From Desulfonatronum thiodismutans (lineage in GTDB: Bacteria; Desulfobacterota; Desulfovibrionia; Desulfovibrionales; Desulfonatronaceae), in assembly GCF_000717475.1 (NCBI RefSeq), contig NZ_JPIK01000004.1, positions 400,409-464,408 of the forward strand: DNA of 64,000 bases, read 5' to 3'. Shown piece by piece: positions 19,337-31,245 of the stretch (position 1 is the first letter of the stretch; the number at the start of each line of letters is the position of its first letter). A program made the position numbers and the translations under genes. The notes beneath the pieces are model-generated. The model did not search any database and was not told the origin of the DNA. It saw nothing but the letters and a program-made list of their open reading frames with translations.

Positions 19337-20427
19337 CGCACCACCACCGCCGTCCCCTCATCCACTTCGCGGTGCCCGGCCACGATCAGGCGGTCGCCGG
19401 GGTACAGGCCGCGGGTGATCTGAATGCGGTCGCGTTCGATGACCCCGATCTCCACTTGGCGCGCCCGAGCCAGGCCGTCTTCTTCCACGTAGACGAGGCG
19501 TTCTCCGCCCCGGTCGATCAGGGCGGACAGGGGGATGGCCAGGGCGTCCGGGATGGTCCGGCGCTGAAAGAGCACCCGGGCGATCATCCCGGGCCGGATT
19601 TTGCCCTCGGGGTTGTCCATGACCACCTGGGTACGGAAGGTCTTGGTGGCCGGGTCGCCCCGGAAGGCGATGAAGTCGATGACGCCTTGAAACTCCTGGC
19701 CCTGAAAAGCGTCCACCATCACCAGCACGGGCTGGCCCACCTCCAGAAAGCGGACGTCCATTTCCGGAACCTGGACCTGGACCTTGATCTTGTCGATGTT
19801 CACCAACTCGATGATTGTCTGGCCGCGATCCACGAACTCCCCGGCCTCAATCAGCATGTTGTTCACTCTGCAGGGACCGGGCGCGCGGACAATGCCCCGG
19901 TCATATTCAATCTCAGCCTGGCGCAGGGCCTCCCTGGCCTGGACCCTCTGGCTGCGAACCTGATCCAACTCCTCCTCGGAGATGATCTCGTCCTGAAAAA
20001 GCCGTTCCCGACGTCGCAACTGTTCGTCGGAAAGGTCAAAAGCCGACCGGGCACGGGCCATGTCGGCCCCCAAGGCCGTCACTTCGATCTGGGCCAAAAC
20101 CTGTCCGGTTTGAACGCGATCCCCTTCGCGCACGGACAGATTCTCCACCCTGCCCGCGGTTTCCGCGGCCAGATTCACGCTCAGCCAGGGGTCCGCCGAG
20201 CCCGGCAGCACGACCACGTCCCGCATTTCTTGCGGCATAATCTCCTGAACCGTCACGTTCACCCGGCGCGTGACGACTGATTCCCTGGAGGTCTCTTGCG
20301 ATGCTTCTCGAGGTTCCTGCCCGGAAGAGGAGGAACAACCGAAGAGTGGCGACAGGCCGGCCAGGATCAGCAGAGCCGGCAGAATCAACCGGTAGAATGA
20401 AAATAAGAAACGCATCGTCTTTTGCAT
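19333..20427 (-). CDS. RND periplasmic adaptor lipoprotein (membrane fusion protein)
   Basis: A 364-aa membrane fusion protein that links the RND pump to an outer-membrane channel. The N-terminus is a lipoprotein signal peptide with lipobox around LSPLFGC (Cys about residue 31), then a Ser-rich spacer, a barrel-sandwich lipoyl half-motif (AETAGRVENLSVREGDRVQT), a helical hairpin (LSDEQLRRRERLFQDEIIS), the second lipoyl half (GIVRAPGPCRVNNMLIEAGE) and the beta-barrel and membrane-proximal domains. An internal ATG four codons in is an alternative start. First gene of a two-gene operon with the pump. Confidence 0.93.
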   Translation of the reverse strand: MQKTMRFLFSFYRLILPALLILAGLSPLFGCSSSSGQEPREASQETSRESVVTRRVNVTVQEIMPQEMRDVVVLPGSADPWLSVNLAAETAGRVENLSVREGDRVQTGQVLAQIEVTALGADMARARSAFDLSDEQLRRRERLFQDEIISEEELDQVRSQRVQAREALRQAEIEYDRGIVRAPGPCRVNNMLIEAGEFVDRGQTIIELVNIDKIKVQVQVPEMDVRFLEVGQPVLVMVDAFQGQEFQGVIDFIAFRGDPATKTFRTQVVMDNPEGKIRPGMIARVLFQRRTIPDALAIPLSALIDRGGERLVYVEEDGLARARQVEIGVIERDRIQITRGLYPGDRLIVAGHREVDEGTAVVVR

Positions 20428-20453
20428 ATGCTAAGCCCCCGCCTCGGGGGAAG

Positions 20454-20477
20454 GGATGGAAGGATGGGAGGATGGAG
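20454..20477. repeat. Octanucleotide array GGATGGNN x3
   Basis: GGATGGAA, GGATGGGA, GGATGGAG in tandem, next to a CCCCCGCCTCGGGGG palindrome at 20436-20450, in the 285-bp divergent gap between the efflux operon and the MscS-like gene. No gene is seen in this gap. Confidence 0.55.
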
Positions 20478-20712
20478 GTGGTTGCAAGGAAAGTTTTGAT
20501 GGGATAGGAAATAAGGATATTGAATGCCGCGTCAACTGCCCTGATCGACTTGGTTTACCTACTCCCTTCCATGACCATGTTCAAGCCTTTTTCTCCGCGC
20601 GGACGCCGTGTGGTCGGCACGCCGAACATCAACAAACGCAAATAAACTTCGCAACATAACTGACACCGGAACGGCTTCACGCCGCTCCGGCGAAAATGTC
20701 CTGGAGAGATGC

Positions 20713-22488
20713 ATGCGCGCCTTCACCGCACATTTTTTACTTTTCCGACCACTCTTGGCCTCGGCTCTGGCCCTGCTATTCGCCTTGACCTTTGTCTGCG
20801 CTGCACCAGGCGTCTCGTTCGCCCAGCAAGAGCCCGCTCCAACGCCCGGCCTTCCAGCGACGCCCCCCCCGGGCTCGACTCAGAACCTGGAAGAACGGCT
20901 GGACGCCGTTCGATCCCAACTGGCCAATATCGCCCAGTCCATCCAGGATCGCCGCAGACATCTGGACGATCTGCGCCGCCACATGACCGAAGCCCAGACC
21001 GCCTCGGAACGCGCCGAGATGGAAGCGGAAATCGAAGAGCTGGAGCGTTTGATCCAGGCCTCCAGGACCACCTTCGAGTCCGTGGCCACCGGTGGCGTGG
21101 ACAGTTCCATCTTCCGCGACCAACCGGAGCAACCCTTTGACTGGCAACAACAACTTTTCGAGGTCATTGAGCCTTTCCTCGACCAACTCAAGCAGTTCAC
21201 GGAAACGCCGCGCAACATCGAACGGATCAACCGCGAAATAGCCCAGGATCAGGCCAGAGTGAACGTGGCCAATCGAGCCCTGGCCAACATCGCCAACGTC
21301 ATCGCCGGAGTTCAGGACGAAGAGTTGCTCACTCGTTTGCAGGCTCTGGAAAAATCCTGGCTGCAGCGCAAGTCGGACCTGGAGCTGGAAATCAACCTGC
21401 AACAGCTCCAGCTTCAGGAACTGCGGGAGGAGCAAAGAACCTTCTGGGACATGCTCCACCAGGGCATGCTGTCCTTTGTCCAGGGCCGCGGCCTGATCCT
21501 GATCATGGCGGTCGTGGTCACCGCCGGGGTCTGGTTCCTGCTCCAGACCATGCCCAAGATCGTCCGCCGCAAAGAGGACAGCGAGGTCGTCCTGAAACGC
21601 AAGCCCCACGCCAAACTGATTACGGTGGGCTATCAGGCGCTCAGCATCATCCTCGCCCTGTGCGCCCTGCTTCTGGTGCTCTACGTTTCCGGAGACTGGC
21701 TGCTCCTGGGCTTGGCCATGATCATTCTCGTCCTGGTCGCGGTCGGTTCCAGAACCTATCTGCCCAAGTTCATGACCGAGGTCCGGATGCTGCTGGACAT
21801 GGGGCCGGTCCGGGAAGGGGAGCGGATTTTCCTGAACGGAATTCCCTGGGAGGTCAAAAACCTGAACATGTACTCGACGTTGTACAATCCGGAGCTGCAG
21901 GGCGGCGTGCTGCGCGTGCCCCTGGGCGATCTGGCCAACCAAATATCCCGCCCGGACGACCCGGAGGAACCCTGGTTCCCGACACGCAAGGACGAATACG
22001 TGATGCTTTCCGACGGCACTTTCGGTCAGGTACTGCTCCAGACGCCGGAGGTGGTTCAGATCAAGCACGTCGGGTCCGTGCGCACCTTTTCCACGAGTTC
22101 TTTCCTAGGAGCCTCGCCGCGCAACCTGACCCGCGACGGCTTCGGCTTCGCCGTGACCTTCGGCATCGACTATCAGCATCAGGCCATCTGCCTGGAGGAA
22201 GTGCCGGAGATTTTCGAGGCCGCGGTGAAGGACGCCCTGAAAGCCTCGTTCAATGACGGCCTCGAATCCGTGCTGGTGGACTTCAAGGAAGCCGGAGCCT
22301 CGTCCCTGGACTACCTGATTTACGTGATGATGAACGGCAAGGCGGCCGGGTCCTACTGGGCCGTGGGCCGGATCATCCAGCAGTCCTGCGTCCGGGTCTG
22401 CAACGAACGTGGCTGGATCATCCCCTTCACGCAACTCACCGTGCATCAGGGAGACGGCTTTGAGGCCCTGCGCACCGCTCGGTCATAG
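20713..22488 (+). CDS. MscS-like mechanosensitive channel protein with periplasmic coiled coil
   Basis: 591 aa from the ATG at 20713 (GGAGAG upstream; an earlier in-frame ATG at 20608 would put 35 unlikely residues before a clean signal peptide). Signal peptide LASALALLFALTFVCAAPGV...AQQ, then a coiled-coil region (about 45-260), three TM helices (GLILIMAVVVTAGVWFLL; LSIILALCALLLVLYVS; LLLGLAMIILVLVAVGS) and a cytoplasmic MscS-type beta domain (VREGERIFLNGIPWEVKNL, VLRVPLGDLANQ) with a C-terminal alpha/beta part. MscS channels release solutes on hypo-osmotic shock. The N-terminal exported coiled coil recalls the large MscK-type members. It is followed within 8 bp by the tamA-like gene. Confidence 0.85.
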   Translation: MRAFTAHFLLFRPLLASALALLFALTFVCAAPGVSFAQQEPAPTPGLPATPPPGSTQNLEERLDAVRSQLANIAQSIQDRRRHLDDLRRHMTEAQTASERAEMEAEIEELERLIQASRTTFESVATGGVDSSIFRDQPEQPFDWQQQLFEVIEPFLDQLKQFTETPRNIERINREIAQDQARVNVANRALANIANVIAGVQDEELLTRLQALEKSWLQRKSDLELEINLQQLQLQELREEQRTFWDMLHQGMLSFVQGRGLILIMAVVVTAGVWFLLQTMPKIVRRKEDSEVVLKRKPHAKLITVGYQALSIILALCALLLVLYVSGDWLLLGLAMIILVLVAVGSRTYLPKFMTEVRMLLDMGPVREGERIFLNGIPWEVKNLNMYSTLYNPELQGGVLRVPLGDLANQISRPDDPEEPWFPTRKDEYVMLSDGTFGQVLLQTPEVVQIKHVGSVRTFSTSSFLGASPRNLTRDGFGFAVTFGIDYQHQAICLEEVPEIFEAAVKDALKASFNDGLESVLVDFKEAGASSLDYLIYVMMNGKAAGSYWAVGRIIQQSCVRVCNERGWIIPFTQLTVHQGDGFEALRTARS

Positions 22489-22495
22489 TCGTCGA

Positions 22496-24331
22496 TTGTC
22501 GCGATTTCTCGTTTTCGCCCTGGTCCTGGCCGGCCTGGTCGTCACGATCAGTCCGGCCCAGGCCCAGTTCGACAATCTGCGGGATCTTGTCCCGGACGCC
22601 TTGCACCAGACGTTGTTCGGCACGGATGCGTATCAAGTGGTCTTCGAAGGCGAACTGGACCCCGCCCTCCGGGACGTCCTGCGCTCGGTGTCCGAATCCC
22701 ACGCCCTGCGCGAGCGCATACCGGCCACGGACCAGATGTTCCAGCGCCGGGCCCGGGCCGACATCCCCAACCTGCTTCGCGCCCTGCGCTCCGAAGGCTA
22801 CTACGACGGACATGTAGAGGCCCATGTCGATCCGCAAGCCTCCCCGCCCCGGATTGTCTTTCATGTTCAGCCCGGGCCGGCCTACCTGCTGGAGGCCGTA
22901 CATTTCCACGGCCCGGACTCCGAGAACGGATTCGGCTTTCCTCCTCCCGGCCCGACCACCGCGGGCCTTACCCTTGGCAGCCGGGCCAGGGCGCCCGAAA
23001 TCCGCGGAGGCACGGACATGTTCCGCGAATTCCTCCGCGAAAACGGCCACCCCTTTCCCTGGGTCGCGCTCCGGGAAGCCCGGGTGGACCACGAATCCCG
23101 AACCCTTACCGTAACCTACACCTTCAACCCCGGTCCTTCGGCCAAGTTCGGGACGGTGAACGTGGAGGGCGAGGAACGGGTCTCTCCGCGCTACATCCTG
23201 GACAAGGTTCCCTGGTCCGAGAACCAGACGTTCCGCTCTTCCCAACTACACGGGCTGCGCGCCACCCTGATGCAGACAGGCCTGTTCACCATGGTGGACG
23301 TCTCCCATCCGGGATCGATCCCCGAGGCATCAAGGAACAACGAGCTGCCCGTCACCATTTCCGTGGTGGAGCGCGTTCCTCGGACCGTCAAGGCCGGCGT
23401 GGGGTATGAAACCGATACGGGACTGGGCACGGCCCTGGAGTGGGAACACCGCAACATCCTCGGCAGCGGCGAACAACTCCGCACCAGGCTCCATCTAGCC
23501 GAAAAAAGGCAAATGCTCGAAGGCGAGTTCAAGGTACCGGAATTTTCCGATCCGTCGCAATCCCTGACCATCCAGGGGAATATCGGCCAGGAAACAACCG
23601 ACGCCCTGGAAAAGAAGGAAATCGCGGCCGGGGCCATGATCAACCGCCGACTGGATCGCTTTTGGTCCGTGGGCCTCGGAACGAATTTCCGGTATTCGGA
23701 AGTCACCCAGCTTGGAGAAACCGAGACCTACGGCCTGATCTCCACCCCAGGCGAACTAACCTGGGACATGCGCGACCACGTGCTCAACCCGACCAGAGGC
23801 TGGCGGATACAGCTCCGGGCTGAACCGTTTTTGGACACGCTGGAGTGGAACACGACCTTTTTCAAGCTCTCCGGCTCACTGAGCGCCTATCTGCCCATCC
23901 TGGCCGAAGACCGCCTGGTCCTGGCCGGACGAGGGGCCCTGGGGTCGATCACGGGTGAAGCCAACATGAACCTGCCCCCGGATCAACGCTTCTACGCCGG
24001 AGGTGGCGGTTCGGTCCGCGGCTACGCCTATCAATCCATCGGGCCGGAGGTGGACGGCAAGGTCGTCGGCGGCAAGAGCATGGTGGAAGTGGGTACTGAA
24101 CTGCGGCTGCGGCTGGAGAACAATATCGGACTGGTGGCCTTTCTGGATGGGGGACAGGTGTTCAGCGAATCCGAACTGCAATTCCAGGACGATTTCCTCT
24201 GGGGCGCGGGCCTGGGGCTGCGCTACCACCTGGACTTCGGCCCCATCCGCCTGGACCTGGCCTTCCCGCTGAACCGCCGGGACAAAGACAGCGCATTTCA
24301 GGTCTATGTGAGTATTGGGCAGGCGTATTGA
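22496..24331 (+). CDS. tamA: TamA-like outer-membrane Omp85 protein
   Basis: Omp85-family barrel that, with TamB, helps insert or supply outer-membrane components. A signal peptide (SRFLVFALVLAGLVVTISPA ending AQAQ), POTRA repeats (for example RADIPNLLRALRSEGYYDG and AKFGTVNVEGEERVSPRYIL), and a C-terminal 16-strand-type barrel with GAGLGLRYHLDFGPIRLDLA near the end. The start is uncertain: no good ATG exists. I place it at the TTG at 22496, which gives a clean signal peptide; an in-frame GTG at 22409 inside the previous gene would add 29 residues. It lies between an MscS-like gene and tamB. Confidence 0.9.
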   Translation: MSRFLVFALVLAGLVVTISPAQAQFDNLRDLVPDALHQTLFGTDAYQVVFEGELDPALRDVLRSVSESHALRERIPATDQMFQRRARADIPNLLRALRSEGYYDGHVEAHVDPQASPPRIVFHVQPGPAYLLEAVHFHGPDSENGFGFPPPGPTTAGLTLGSRARAPEIRGGTDMFREFLRENGHPFPWVALREARVDHESRTLTVTYTFNPGPSAKFGTVNVEGEERVSPRYILDKVPWSENQTFRSSQLHGLRATLMQTGLFTMVDVSHPGSIPEASRNNELPVTISVVERVPRTVKAGVGYETDTGLGTALEWEHRNILGSGEQLRTRLHLAEKRQMLEGEFKVPEFSDPSQSLTIQGNIGQETTDALEKKEIAAGAMINRRLDRFWSVGLGTNFRYSEVTQLGETETYGLISTPGELTWDMRDHVLNPTRGWRIQLRAEPFLDTLEWNTTFFKLSGSLSAYLPILAEDRLVLAGRGALGSITGEANMNLPPDQRFYAGGGGSVRGYAYQSIGPEVDGKVVGGKSMVEVGTELRLRLENNIGLVAFLDGGQVFSESELQFQDDFLWGAGLGLRYHLDFGPIRLDLAFPLNRRDKDSAFQVYVSIGQAY

Positions 24332-24358
24332 GCACCAACCCAAGGACGAAAACGACGC

Positions 24359-27300
24359 ATGACCGAACCAAACGCCTCCTCAGCGCGACATCCCAGGAAA
24401 AAGAGCCCACGTCGGTGGTGGCTCTATCTGTTCCTCGCCCCGGTGGGACTGTTGATCACGTTTGTTCTGATGATCGTCATCCTGCTCCGCACCGATTTCG
24501 GCCTCCAACGCCTGGAAAACCTGCTCAACTCCAGCCTGGCCGACGTGGGCGGGCAGCGAGTCGAATTATCCGGGCTGCATGGCCGGTTTCCCTTCGACCT
24601 TCGGCTTGCCGAACTGCGCCTGGCTGATGACGAGGGGGTATGGCTGGAGATCGACGAGATCGCTCTGCGGTGGTCCGGCCGGGATCTGCTTGCGGCTCGC
24701 ATCCGGATTCAGGAGCTGAGCGCGGACCGGGTCGAGCTGCTGCGTGTTCCCGCCGGTGACGATCCCAAGCCGGACCCAGAGCCCGCCAAGCCGGAATCCT
24801 GGGAAGCGCTCCTGGATTTTGAACCGCCCACGGCTTTTCCGCGGGCGGCCCTGGACAACCTGGACATCCGCGAAATCATTCTGGCCGAAGCCGTGGCCGG
24901 GGAACGGATCGTCCTCCGCCTGTATGGCGACCTGGACGCCGGGGAGCAGGGAGTTCGGGTCAACCTCAGCCTGGACTCCCTGGCCGGCCCTGCCGGTGGG
25001 GTCGGTGAAGCAAGCCTGCTCAACCTGAGGGCCGGGTTTGACCCGGAGACCGACCTTCTGGATCTGCGCCTGGCCTTCACCGACCCGAACGGCGCCCTGG
25101 CTCCCCTGCTCGGCCTGCCCCAGGGCACGCCCCTGGAACTGCTCCTGGACGGCGACGGGCCGCCCCTGGCCTGGGACGGATCGTTTTCGTTCCAGGCCGG
25201 AGAATTGATTTCCCTGCGCAGCGAACTAGGCTTGGCTTGGCCGGATCACCCCAGCCTGACCTGGCACGGAGAGTTCGCCGTCGCTTCCTCCTTGTTTCCC
25301 GATCCCGCCCTGGGCTTGCTGCCTCCCACGATCTTCCAAATCCAGGCGTCCATGCCCAAGCCCGACGTCGTGCATCTGGCCGGATTCGCCCTGCATAACG
25401 CCCTGCTGGACCTGAACGCGCATGCGGACCTGGATCTGGGCCTGTCCACCCTGACCGGCGGACTGCGTCTGGACGTGCTGGATGCGGCCCCCCTGGCCGA
25501 GCTGGCCGGAGTGGACTTGGGACCGCGCATCGGTCTGCGCGGCGACGTTTCCGGCCCCTTGACCGGCCCGGACATCCAGCTCGCCCTGCACCTGACTGAT
25601 GTTTTCGCGGACCCGGTTCGGGTCGGCGGGCTGGACCTGGACGCCGCGATCCGGTTCAGCGCGACAAGCGAGACAGGCGAGCCAGGGGAGACGACAAGGG
25701 CGACCGACCGGATCATCTCCGTCGTGGGCACTCTGGAAGCCCAGGGGCTGCACGTTCCGGACACGGCCCTGCCTCCGGAACTGACCGCGAACTTCGCCGC
25801 GGCCTATCGCCTGACGGACAATTTCCTGGACATGACGTCCCTGAACCTGCTCGGCAACGGCGTGGACATCCACGCCGTTGCCGGATACGGCCTGGAAACC
25901 AACCAACTGGACGCCCTTCTGGAACTGCGCCCCAGCCCGATCCAACCCTGGCTGGCCCCGCATGGCCTGGAAGACGTCGGCGGCGAGGCCGATCTGAAAA
26001 TCACGGCCCAGGGCACGGTCCACCCCATGAATCTGGACGTGAACCTGGACGCGGGCCTGACTCAACTCGCAGGCCTGCCCGATCCACTACCCGATCTGCT
26101 GGGCGCGGCCCCCAGGCTGCTGGCCCAGGTTCGACTTCTGCCTCCCGAAGACGCCGCAACGGCCGGACCGGGAAGCATCCAGGCCCAGACCCTGCGCTTG
26201 CAATCGCCCGGCCTGGACATGAACGCGACGGCTGATTTCATCCTGGCCAGCGGCGAGCTGTCCGCCCAGGCCACCCTGTCCCTTCCAGACCTTTCCCTGG
26301 CCGCGCCCAACCCTGAGTTGGGCCTGGCCGGAGCGGCCGTGCTGCAAGCCCAGGCCCGGGGCGACGTCAGCCAAAATCTGGCCCTGGATCTCGACCTGCG
26401 CAGCGACGATCTGCGCGTGGCCGACATGGACGCCTTTCCGCTTCAACTGCTCGCGACCATTCGCTCCCTGCCCTCGGCCCCGCACGGCGAGCTGACCCTG
26501 TCCGCCTCGCCCCTGCAAGCCCCCTTGCTCCTGGAAACGGCCTTCGCCCTGGACGACGCCCTGCTTCGCCTCTCGGAACTGGAGCTGATCGTGCCCGAAG
26601 GCGCGCTGCACGGCCAAGGCGTCGTGGACCTGGACAGTCATCTGGTCACGGCCCGGCTCCAGGGTCGCATCCGGGATATCGCGCCCTTAAGCGCCCTGGC
26701 CGGGCAGACCATGCACGGCGCTCTGGACCTGGACGTGGAACTCCAGTCGGACAGCGTTGCGAACGAGCAGGTCCGAAACATCCAGAACGGCAGGCTCAAC
26801 GTGACCCTGGACCAGTTCCAAGCGGATTTCGGCACCCTGCCCGGACTGAGCCTGACCGGCCGGATTCAGGACGCCTGGAGCGCCCAGGGCGCGCCGAATC
26901 TGCATCTGGACGTGGCGGCCAGGGATTTTCAAAGCGGCGAAACCCAGGTCAGCACCCTGGACGCGGCCATCACCGGATCACTCGCGGACCTGGTCCTGAA
27001 CGCCGAGGCCCGGGGAAACGCCCTGCACCCCTTCACGCTCCAACTCGAGGCCGCCTACGCCGACCAGGACGGAAGCCACTCCGTGGAACTGCGCGATCTT
27101 ACCGGGGACTGGGCCGGCCAGCCCCTGCTGCTGACCGCGCCCGTACGCATCACCCTGGGAGAACACGAACAGACCATTTCGCCCCTGCACCTGGATTTCG
27201 GCCAGGCCGTCGTCCGCGCCGACGCCCGGATCGGAGCGGACGACGCCGACCTGCGCCTGGGAATCGAGAGTCTGCCGTTGTCGTTGTTCACTCCGGAGAT

Positions 27301-28885
27301 CCTGGGCACGGTCACCGCCGGGGCGGTGCTCCACGGTCCCAAGTCCGCCCTGCGCGGCGACCTGACCGTGCTCGGCGAGAACCTGCAACCAACGGGCAGC
27401 GGCCTGGAGAACGTTCCGACCCTGGATATCCAAGCCGACGCGGCTCTGGACGGGACAACCGTCGCCCTGATGGCCGTCCTGCGCGAAACCGACGCGACCA
27501 CCCCCTTGCTCCAGGCCCAGGGGCGGACGCTGATGACCCTCGGGCTGGACCCCGCGGGTGTTGTCCTGCCCCACGACGCTCCGCTGAGCGCCTCCGTACG
27601 AGGCGATTTGGACCTGGGCTGGCTGGGAGAAATCGTGCTCACGGACAGCCAACTGCTGACCGGAATCCTGGAGCTGGATTTTCAACTCGACGGGACCCTG
27701 GACGCCCCGCGCCCCGCGGGAACGATCCTGATCCGCCAGGGAGGCTACCAGCACCTGCTCCAAGGCGTCCTGCTCCAGGACATTGAGGCCCAGGCCCAGG
27801 TCACGGACCAACGGTTCAACCTGGTTTCCCTCACCGCCACGGACGGCGGACAGGGCCGTCTTCAGATCCACGGAGGCGCTGACCTGGACCCGGACCGAAG
27901 TTATCCCTTTCACTTCTCAATCCTTCTGGACGACATGCGCGTTCTGGACAGCCCGATGGTGCAAGCCAGGCTGGCCAATGTAGATCTGGACGTTTCCGGC
28001 ACCATGTCGGCCCAGGAAGTCTCCGGCTTGGTGGTCCTGGATCGGATGGAAATCTTCCTCAAGGAAGTGGGCGGCCCCCAGGTGGCGGAACTGCCCGTGG
28101 TGGAGATCAACTCCCCACGAGCCGCGTCCCCGGAACAGCTCGCTCCAACGCCCTCCGCCCCGCCTCTGGCTCTGAACATTGAAGCGCGGTTCCCGGCCCG
28201 GGTGTTCGTGCGCGGTCGGGGTCTGGATTCGGAATGGGGCGGCAACCTGCGGATCACCGGCACCGCGGCCGAACCCGATATCCGCGGGGAAATCAGGCCG
28301 TTGCGCGGACGTCTGGACCTGCTGGGCAGACGATTCGCCGTGGATCCGGAAAGCGTGATCCAGTTCACCGGCGGACAGCCGCCGCTGCCGTTCATCAACC
28401 TGACGGCCTCCCAGACCCGGCGCGATCCGGACGGGGAGAAAACCTTCACCGTGCGCATCAGCGGGGTCCCTCCGGACATTCCCCCCCCGACATTGACCTC
28501 CGATCCGCCTCTGCCCCAGGATGAAATCCTGTCCCAGATGCTCTTCGGCCGGTCCCTGTCCCGCATCTCCCCCACCCAGGCCGCCCAGCTGGCTTTGGCG
28601 GCCCGGGAACTGGCCGGCCACGGCTCCGGCCTGAACCTGATGGGCACGGCCCGCGACCTGCTCCAGCTCGACGACCTGGACCTGATTTCCGGCCAGGACG
28701 GCGACATGAGCCTGCGCGCCGGAAAATACATCCACGACCGCGTCTACCTGCGCCTGGACAGCGACCTGAGAACCGGCGAGGAAACAGCCTCCGTGGACGT
28801 GGAACTCAGCCCCCGGATCAACCTGGAAAGCACCATCGGCCCCAAGGGAGGCGGGCTGGGATTGTTCTGGAAAAGGGATTATTGA
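24359..28885 (+). CDS. tamB: TamB-like translocation and assembly module protein
   Basis: 1508 aa, a very long periplasm-spanning protein anchored in the inner membrane by one TM helix ([20 protein letters not shown] at about 24-44). Nearly all the rest is repetitive beta-rich sequence with many short LDL/DVN-type strands, as expected for the lipid-transport groove of AsmA/TamB proteins. The conserved C-terminal DUF490 region is present ([38 protein letters not shown], ending [22 protein letters not shown] FWKRDY). Codon use is strongly GC-rich and uniform. It begins 27 bp after tamA. Confidence 0.93.
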   Translation: MTEPNASSARHPRKKSPRRWWLYLFLAPVGLLITFVLMIVILLRTDFGLQRLENLLNSSLADVGGQRVELSGLHGRFPFDLRLAELRLADDEGVWLEIDEIALRWSGRDLLAARIRIQELSADRVELLRVPAGDDPKPDPEPAKPESWEALLDFEPPTAFPRAALDNLDIREIILAEAVAGERIVLRLYGDLDAGEQGVRVNLSLDSLAGPAGGVGEASLLNLRAGFDPETDLLDLRLAFTDPNGALAPLLGLPQGTPLELLLDGDGPPLAWDGSFSFQAGELISLRSELGLAWPDHPSLTWHGEFAVASSLFPDPALGLLPPTIFQIQASMPKPDVVHLAGFALHNALLDLNAHADLDLGLSTLTGGLRLDVLDAAPLAELAGVDLGPRIGLRGDVSGPLTGPDIQLALHLTDVFADPVRVGGLDLDAAIRFSATSETGEPGETTRATDRIISVVGTLEAQGLHVPDTALPPELTANFAAAYRLTDNFLDMTSLNLLGNGVDIHAVAGYGLETNQLDALLELRPSPIQPWLAPHGLEDVGGEADLKITAQGTVHPMNLDVNLDAGLTQLAGLPDPLPDLLGAAPRLLAQVRLLPPEDAATAGPGSIQAQTLRLQSPGLDMNATADFILASGELSAQATLSLPDLSLAAPNPELGLAGAAVLQAQARGDVSQNLALDLDLRSDDLRVADMDAFPLQLLATIRSLPSAPHGELTLSASPLQAPLLLETAFALDDALLRLSELELIVPEGALHGQGVVDLDSHLVTARLQGRIRDIAPLSALAGQTMHGALDLDVELQSDSVANEQVRNIQNGRLNVTLDQFQADFGTLPGLSLTGRIQDAWSAQGAPNLHLDVAARDFQSGETQVSTLDAAITGSLADLVLNAEARGNALHPFTLQLEAAYADQDGSHSVELRDLTGDWAGQPLLLTAPVRITLGEHEQTISPLHLDFGQAVVRADARIGADDADLRLGIESLPLSLFTPEILGTVTAGAVLHGPKSALRGDLTVLGENLQPTGSGLENVPTLDIQADAALDGTTVALMAVLRETDATTPLLQAQGRTLMTLGLDPAGVVLPHDAPLSASVRGDLDLGWLGEIVLTDSQLLTGILELDFQLDGTLDAPRPAGTILIRQGGYQHLLQGVLLQDIEAQAQVTDQRFNLVSLTATDGGQGRLQIHGGADLDPDRSYPFHFSILLDDMRVLDSPMVQARLANVDLDVSGTMSAQEVSGLVVLDRMEIFLKEVGGPQVAELPVVEINSPRAASPEQLAPTPSAPPLALNIEARFPARVFVRGRGLDSEWGGNLRITGTAAEPDIRGEIRPLRGRLDLLGRRFAVDPESVIQFTGGQPPLPFINLTASQTRRDPDGEKTFTVRISGVPPDIPPPTLTSDPPLPQDEILSQMLFGRSLSRISPTQAAQLALAARELAGHGSGLNLMGTARDLLQLDDLDLISGQDGDMSLRAGKYIHDRVYLRLDSDLRTGEETASVDVELSPRINLESTIGPKGGGLGLFWKRDY

Positions 28886-28958
28886 ACGTTCGTCTAACGG
28901 AGATATAAACGCCGCGGACGCCGCGCAAACCAAGATATCACTCCAAGGGAGGACGACC

Positions 28959-31202
28959 ATGAATTATGTTCAAGCAGGAACGTTGCGGATCGCCAAGCCG
29001 TTTTACGACTTCATCGTTCAGGAGGCCGCGCCAGGAACCGGGGTGGAGCCGGAGCGCTTCTGGAGCGCCCTGGAGGAGATCGTCCGGGAGTTCGGCCCGC
29101 GCAACGCCGCGCTGCTGCGAAAGCGCGACGAACTGCAAGCGGCCATCGACCAATGGCACCGCGACCGGGCCGGACAACCCCACGACGCCGCGGCTTACAA
29201 GCAGTTTCTTCTGAATATCGGCTATCTCTTGCCCGAGAGTGCTTCCGAAAGTGTCTTTGAGGGCCCGGATTTCCAGATCACCACCGAAAACGTGGACCCG
29301 GAAATCGCCGCTATTGCCGGGCCGCAGCTCGTGGTTCCGGTGACCAACGCCCGGTACGCGGTCAACGCGGTCAACGCCCGCTGGGGCAGCCTGTACGACG
29401 CCCTGTACGGCACGGACGTGGTCGACGAGGACCAGGACACGGAAAAAGGGGCGGCCTATAATCCGGTACGCGGAGCCAGGGTCATGGCCGAGGCCGCCGC
29501 GTTTCTGGACCGGGCCGTCCCGCTGGCCGCCGGCCGCCACGCCGACGTGGTCCGCTACATGGTCGCCCCAAGCCCCTCCGCGCCGGAGAGGCGGACCCTG
29601 GTCGCCCTCCTGGATGACGGCTCCAGGCAGGGGCTGATCCGCCCGGAACAGTTCGTCGGCTTTTTCGGCCCCGTGAACCAGGACGACGAACCAAAGGCCG
29701 TCATCCTGCGCAACCACGGCCTGCACCTGGAACTGCGCATCGACCGCACCCACCACATCGGACGGGAAAACAAGGCCGGAGTCTGCGACGTGGTTCTGGA
29801 AGCGGCCCTGACCACCATTCTGGATTTCGAGGACTCCGTGGCCGTGGTGGACGCCGAGGACAAGATCGGGGCCTTTCGCAACCTGCTGGGCCTGCTCAAG
29901 GGCGACCTGACCGCCAAATTTTCCAAGGGCGACCGTTTCGTGGAACGCCGGATGCATGAAGACCGGAGGTTCACGGCCCCCGACGGAACCGAACTCCGCC
30001 TGCCCGGACGCAGCCTGATGCTGGTCCGCAACGTGGGCCTGCTGATGACCACGGACATCGTCCTGGACGATCAGGGCCGGGAAATATACGAAGGCATTCT
30101 GGACGGCCTGACCACGGCCCTGGTTTCCCTGCACGATCTCCGAGCTTCCGGCGGCAATCCGTACCGCAACAGCCGCCGCGGCAGCGTATACATCGTCAAA
30201 CCCAAGCAGCACGGTCCCGAGGAGGTCCGGTTCACCCGGGACCTGTTCGCCGCCATCGAGGACGCCCTGGGCCTGGACCTGGGTCTGACCCGCAACGCCC
30301 TGAAGATCGGGATCATGGACGAGGAACGTCGGACCACCCTGAACCTCAAGGAGTGCATCCGGGCCGCCCGGGAGCGGGTCATCTTCATCAACACCGGATT
30401 CCTGGACCGCACCGGGGATGAAATCCACACCAGCATGGAGGCCGGGCCCATGGTCCGCAAGAACGACATGCGCTCCGAGCCGTGGATGACCGCCTACGAG
30501 GACTGGAACGTGGACGTGGGGCTGGCCGCGGGCCTGAGCGGCAAGGCCCAGATCGGCAAGGGCATGTGGGCCAAGCCGGACAAGATGAAGGAAATGGTCG
30601 AGGCCAAGATCGGCCATCCCCTGTCCGGCGCCAACTGCGCCTGGGTCCCCTCCCCCACCGCAGCCACCCTGCATGCCATGCACTACCACCAGGTGGACGT
30701 CTTCGCCCGGCAGCGCGAACTCATGGGCAAGCCACGAGCCACCCTGGACGACCTGCTCCGACTGCCCCTGCTGGGCGACAAGCGCCCCAGCCCCGAGGAA
30801 ATCGAAGAGGAACTGGCCAACAACGCCCAGTCCATCCTGGGCTACGTGGTCCGCTGGGTGAACCAGGGCGTGGGCTGCTCCAAGGTGCCGGACATCTCGG
30901 ACGTGGGTCTGATGGAAGACCGGGCCACCCTGCGCATCTCCAGCCAGCACATGGCCAACTGGCTCCGCCACGGCATCTGCACCCGGGACCAGGTCCTGGC
31001 CGTCCTGCGCCGCATGGCCGATGTGGTGGACCGCCAAAACGCCAACGACCCGCTCTACCAGCCCATGGGACCAAACCACGACCAAAGCATCGCCTTCCAG
31101 GCCGCCCGAGACCTGATCCTCCTGGGCCTCGAACAACCGAGCGGCTACACGGAGCCGATCCTCCACGCCCGGCGCAGGGAGGTAAAGGGCGGAGGAAAAT
31201 GA
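28959..31202 (+). CDS. glcB: Malate synthase G
   Basis: 747 aa, the usual size for the monomeric G form, which condenses glyoxylate with acetyl-CoA to malate in the cytoplasm. Diagnostic stretches: [37 protein letters not shown] (acidic metal-site region), [49 protein letters not shown], and [19 protein letters not shown]. No isocitrate lyase or glycolate oxidase gene is nearby, so its glyoxylate source is not evident here. The ATG follows AGGGAGG at a normal distance. It is upstream of a toxin-antitoxin pair with a 43-bp gap. Confidence 0.96.
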   Translation: MNYVQAGTLRIAKPFYDFIVQEAAPGTGVEPERFWSALEEIVREFGPRNAALLRKRDELQAAIDQWHRDRAGQPHDAAAYKQFLLNIGYLLPESASESVFEGPDFQITTENVDPEIAAIAGPQLVVPVTNARYAVNAVNARWGSLYDALYGTDVVDEDQDTEKGAAYNPVRGARVMAEAAAFLDRAVPLAAGRHADVVRYMVAPSPSAPERRTLVALLDDGSRQGLIRPEQFVGFFGPVNQDDEPKAVILRNHGLHLELRIDRTHHIGRENKAGVCDVVLEAALTTILDFEDSVAVVDAEDKIGAFRNLLGLLKGDLTAKFSKGDRFVERRMHEDRRFTAPDGTELRLPGRSLMLVRNVGLLMTTDIVLDDQGREIYEGILDGLTTALVSLHDLRASGGNPYRNSRRGSVYIVKPKQHGPEEVRFTRDLFAAIEDALGLDLGLTRNALKIGIMDEERRTTLNLKECIRAARERVIFINTGFLDRTGDEIHTSMEAGPMVRKNDMRSEPWMTAYEDWNVDVGLAAGLSGKAQIGKGMWAKPDKMKEMVEAKIGHPLSGANCAWVPSPTAATLHAMHYHQVDVFARQRELMGKPRATLDDLLRLPLLGDKRPSPEEIEEELANNAQSILGYVVRWVNQGVGCSKVPDISDVGLMEDRATLRISSQHMANWLRHGICTRDQVLAVLRRMADVVDRQNANDPLYQPMGPNHDQSIAFQAARDLILLGLEQPSGYTEPILHARRREVKGGGK

Positions 31203-31245
31203 TTTCAAAGCATATTCCCAAGAATACTCTACTCGAGGTGCGACC

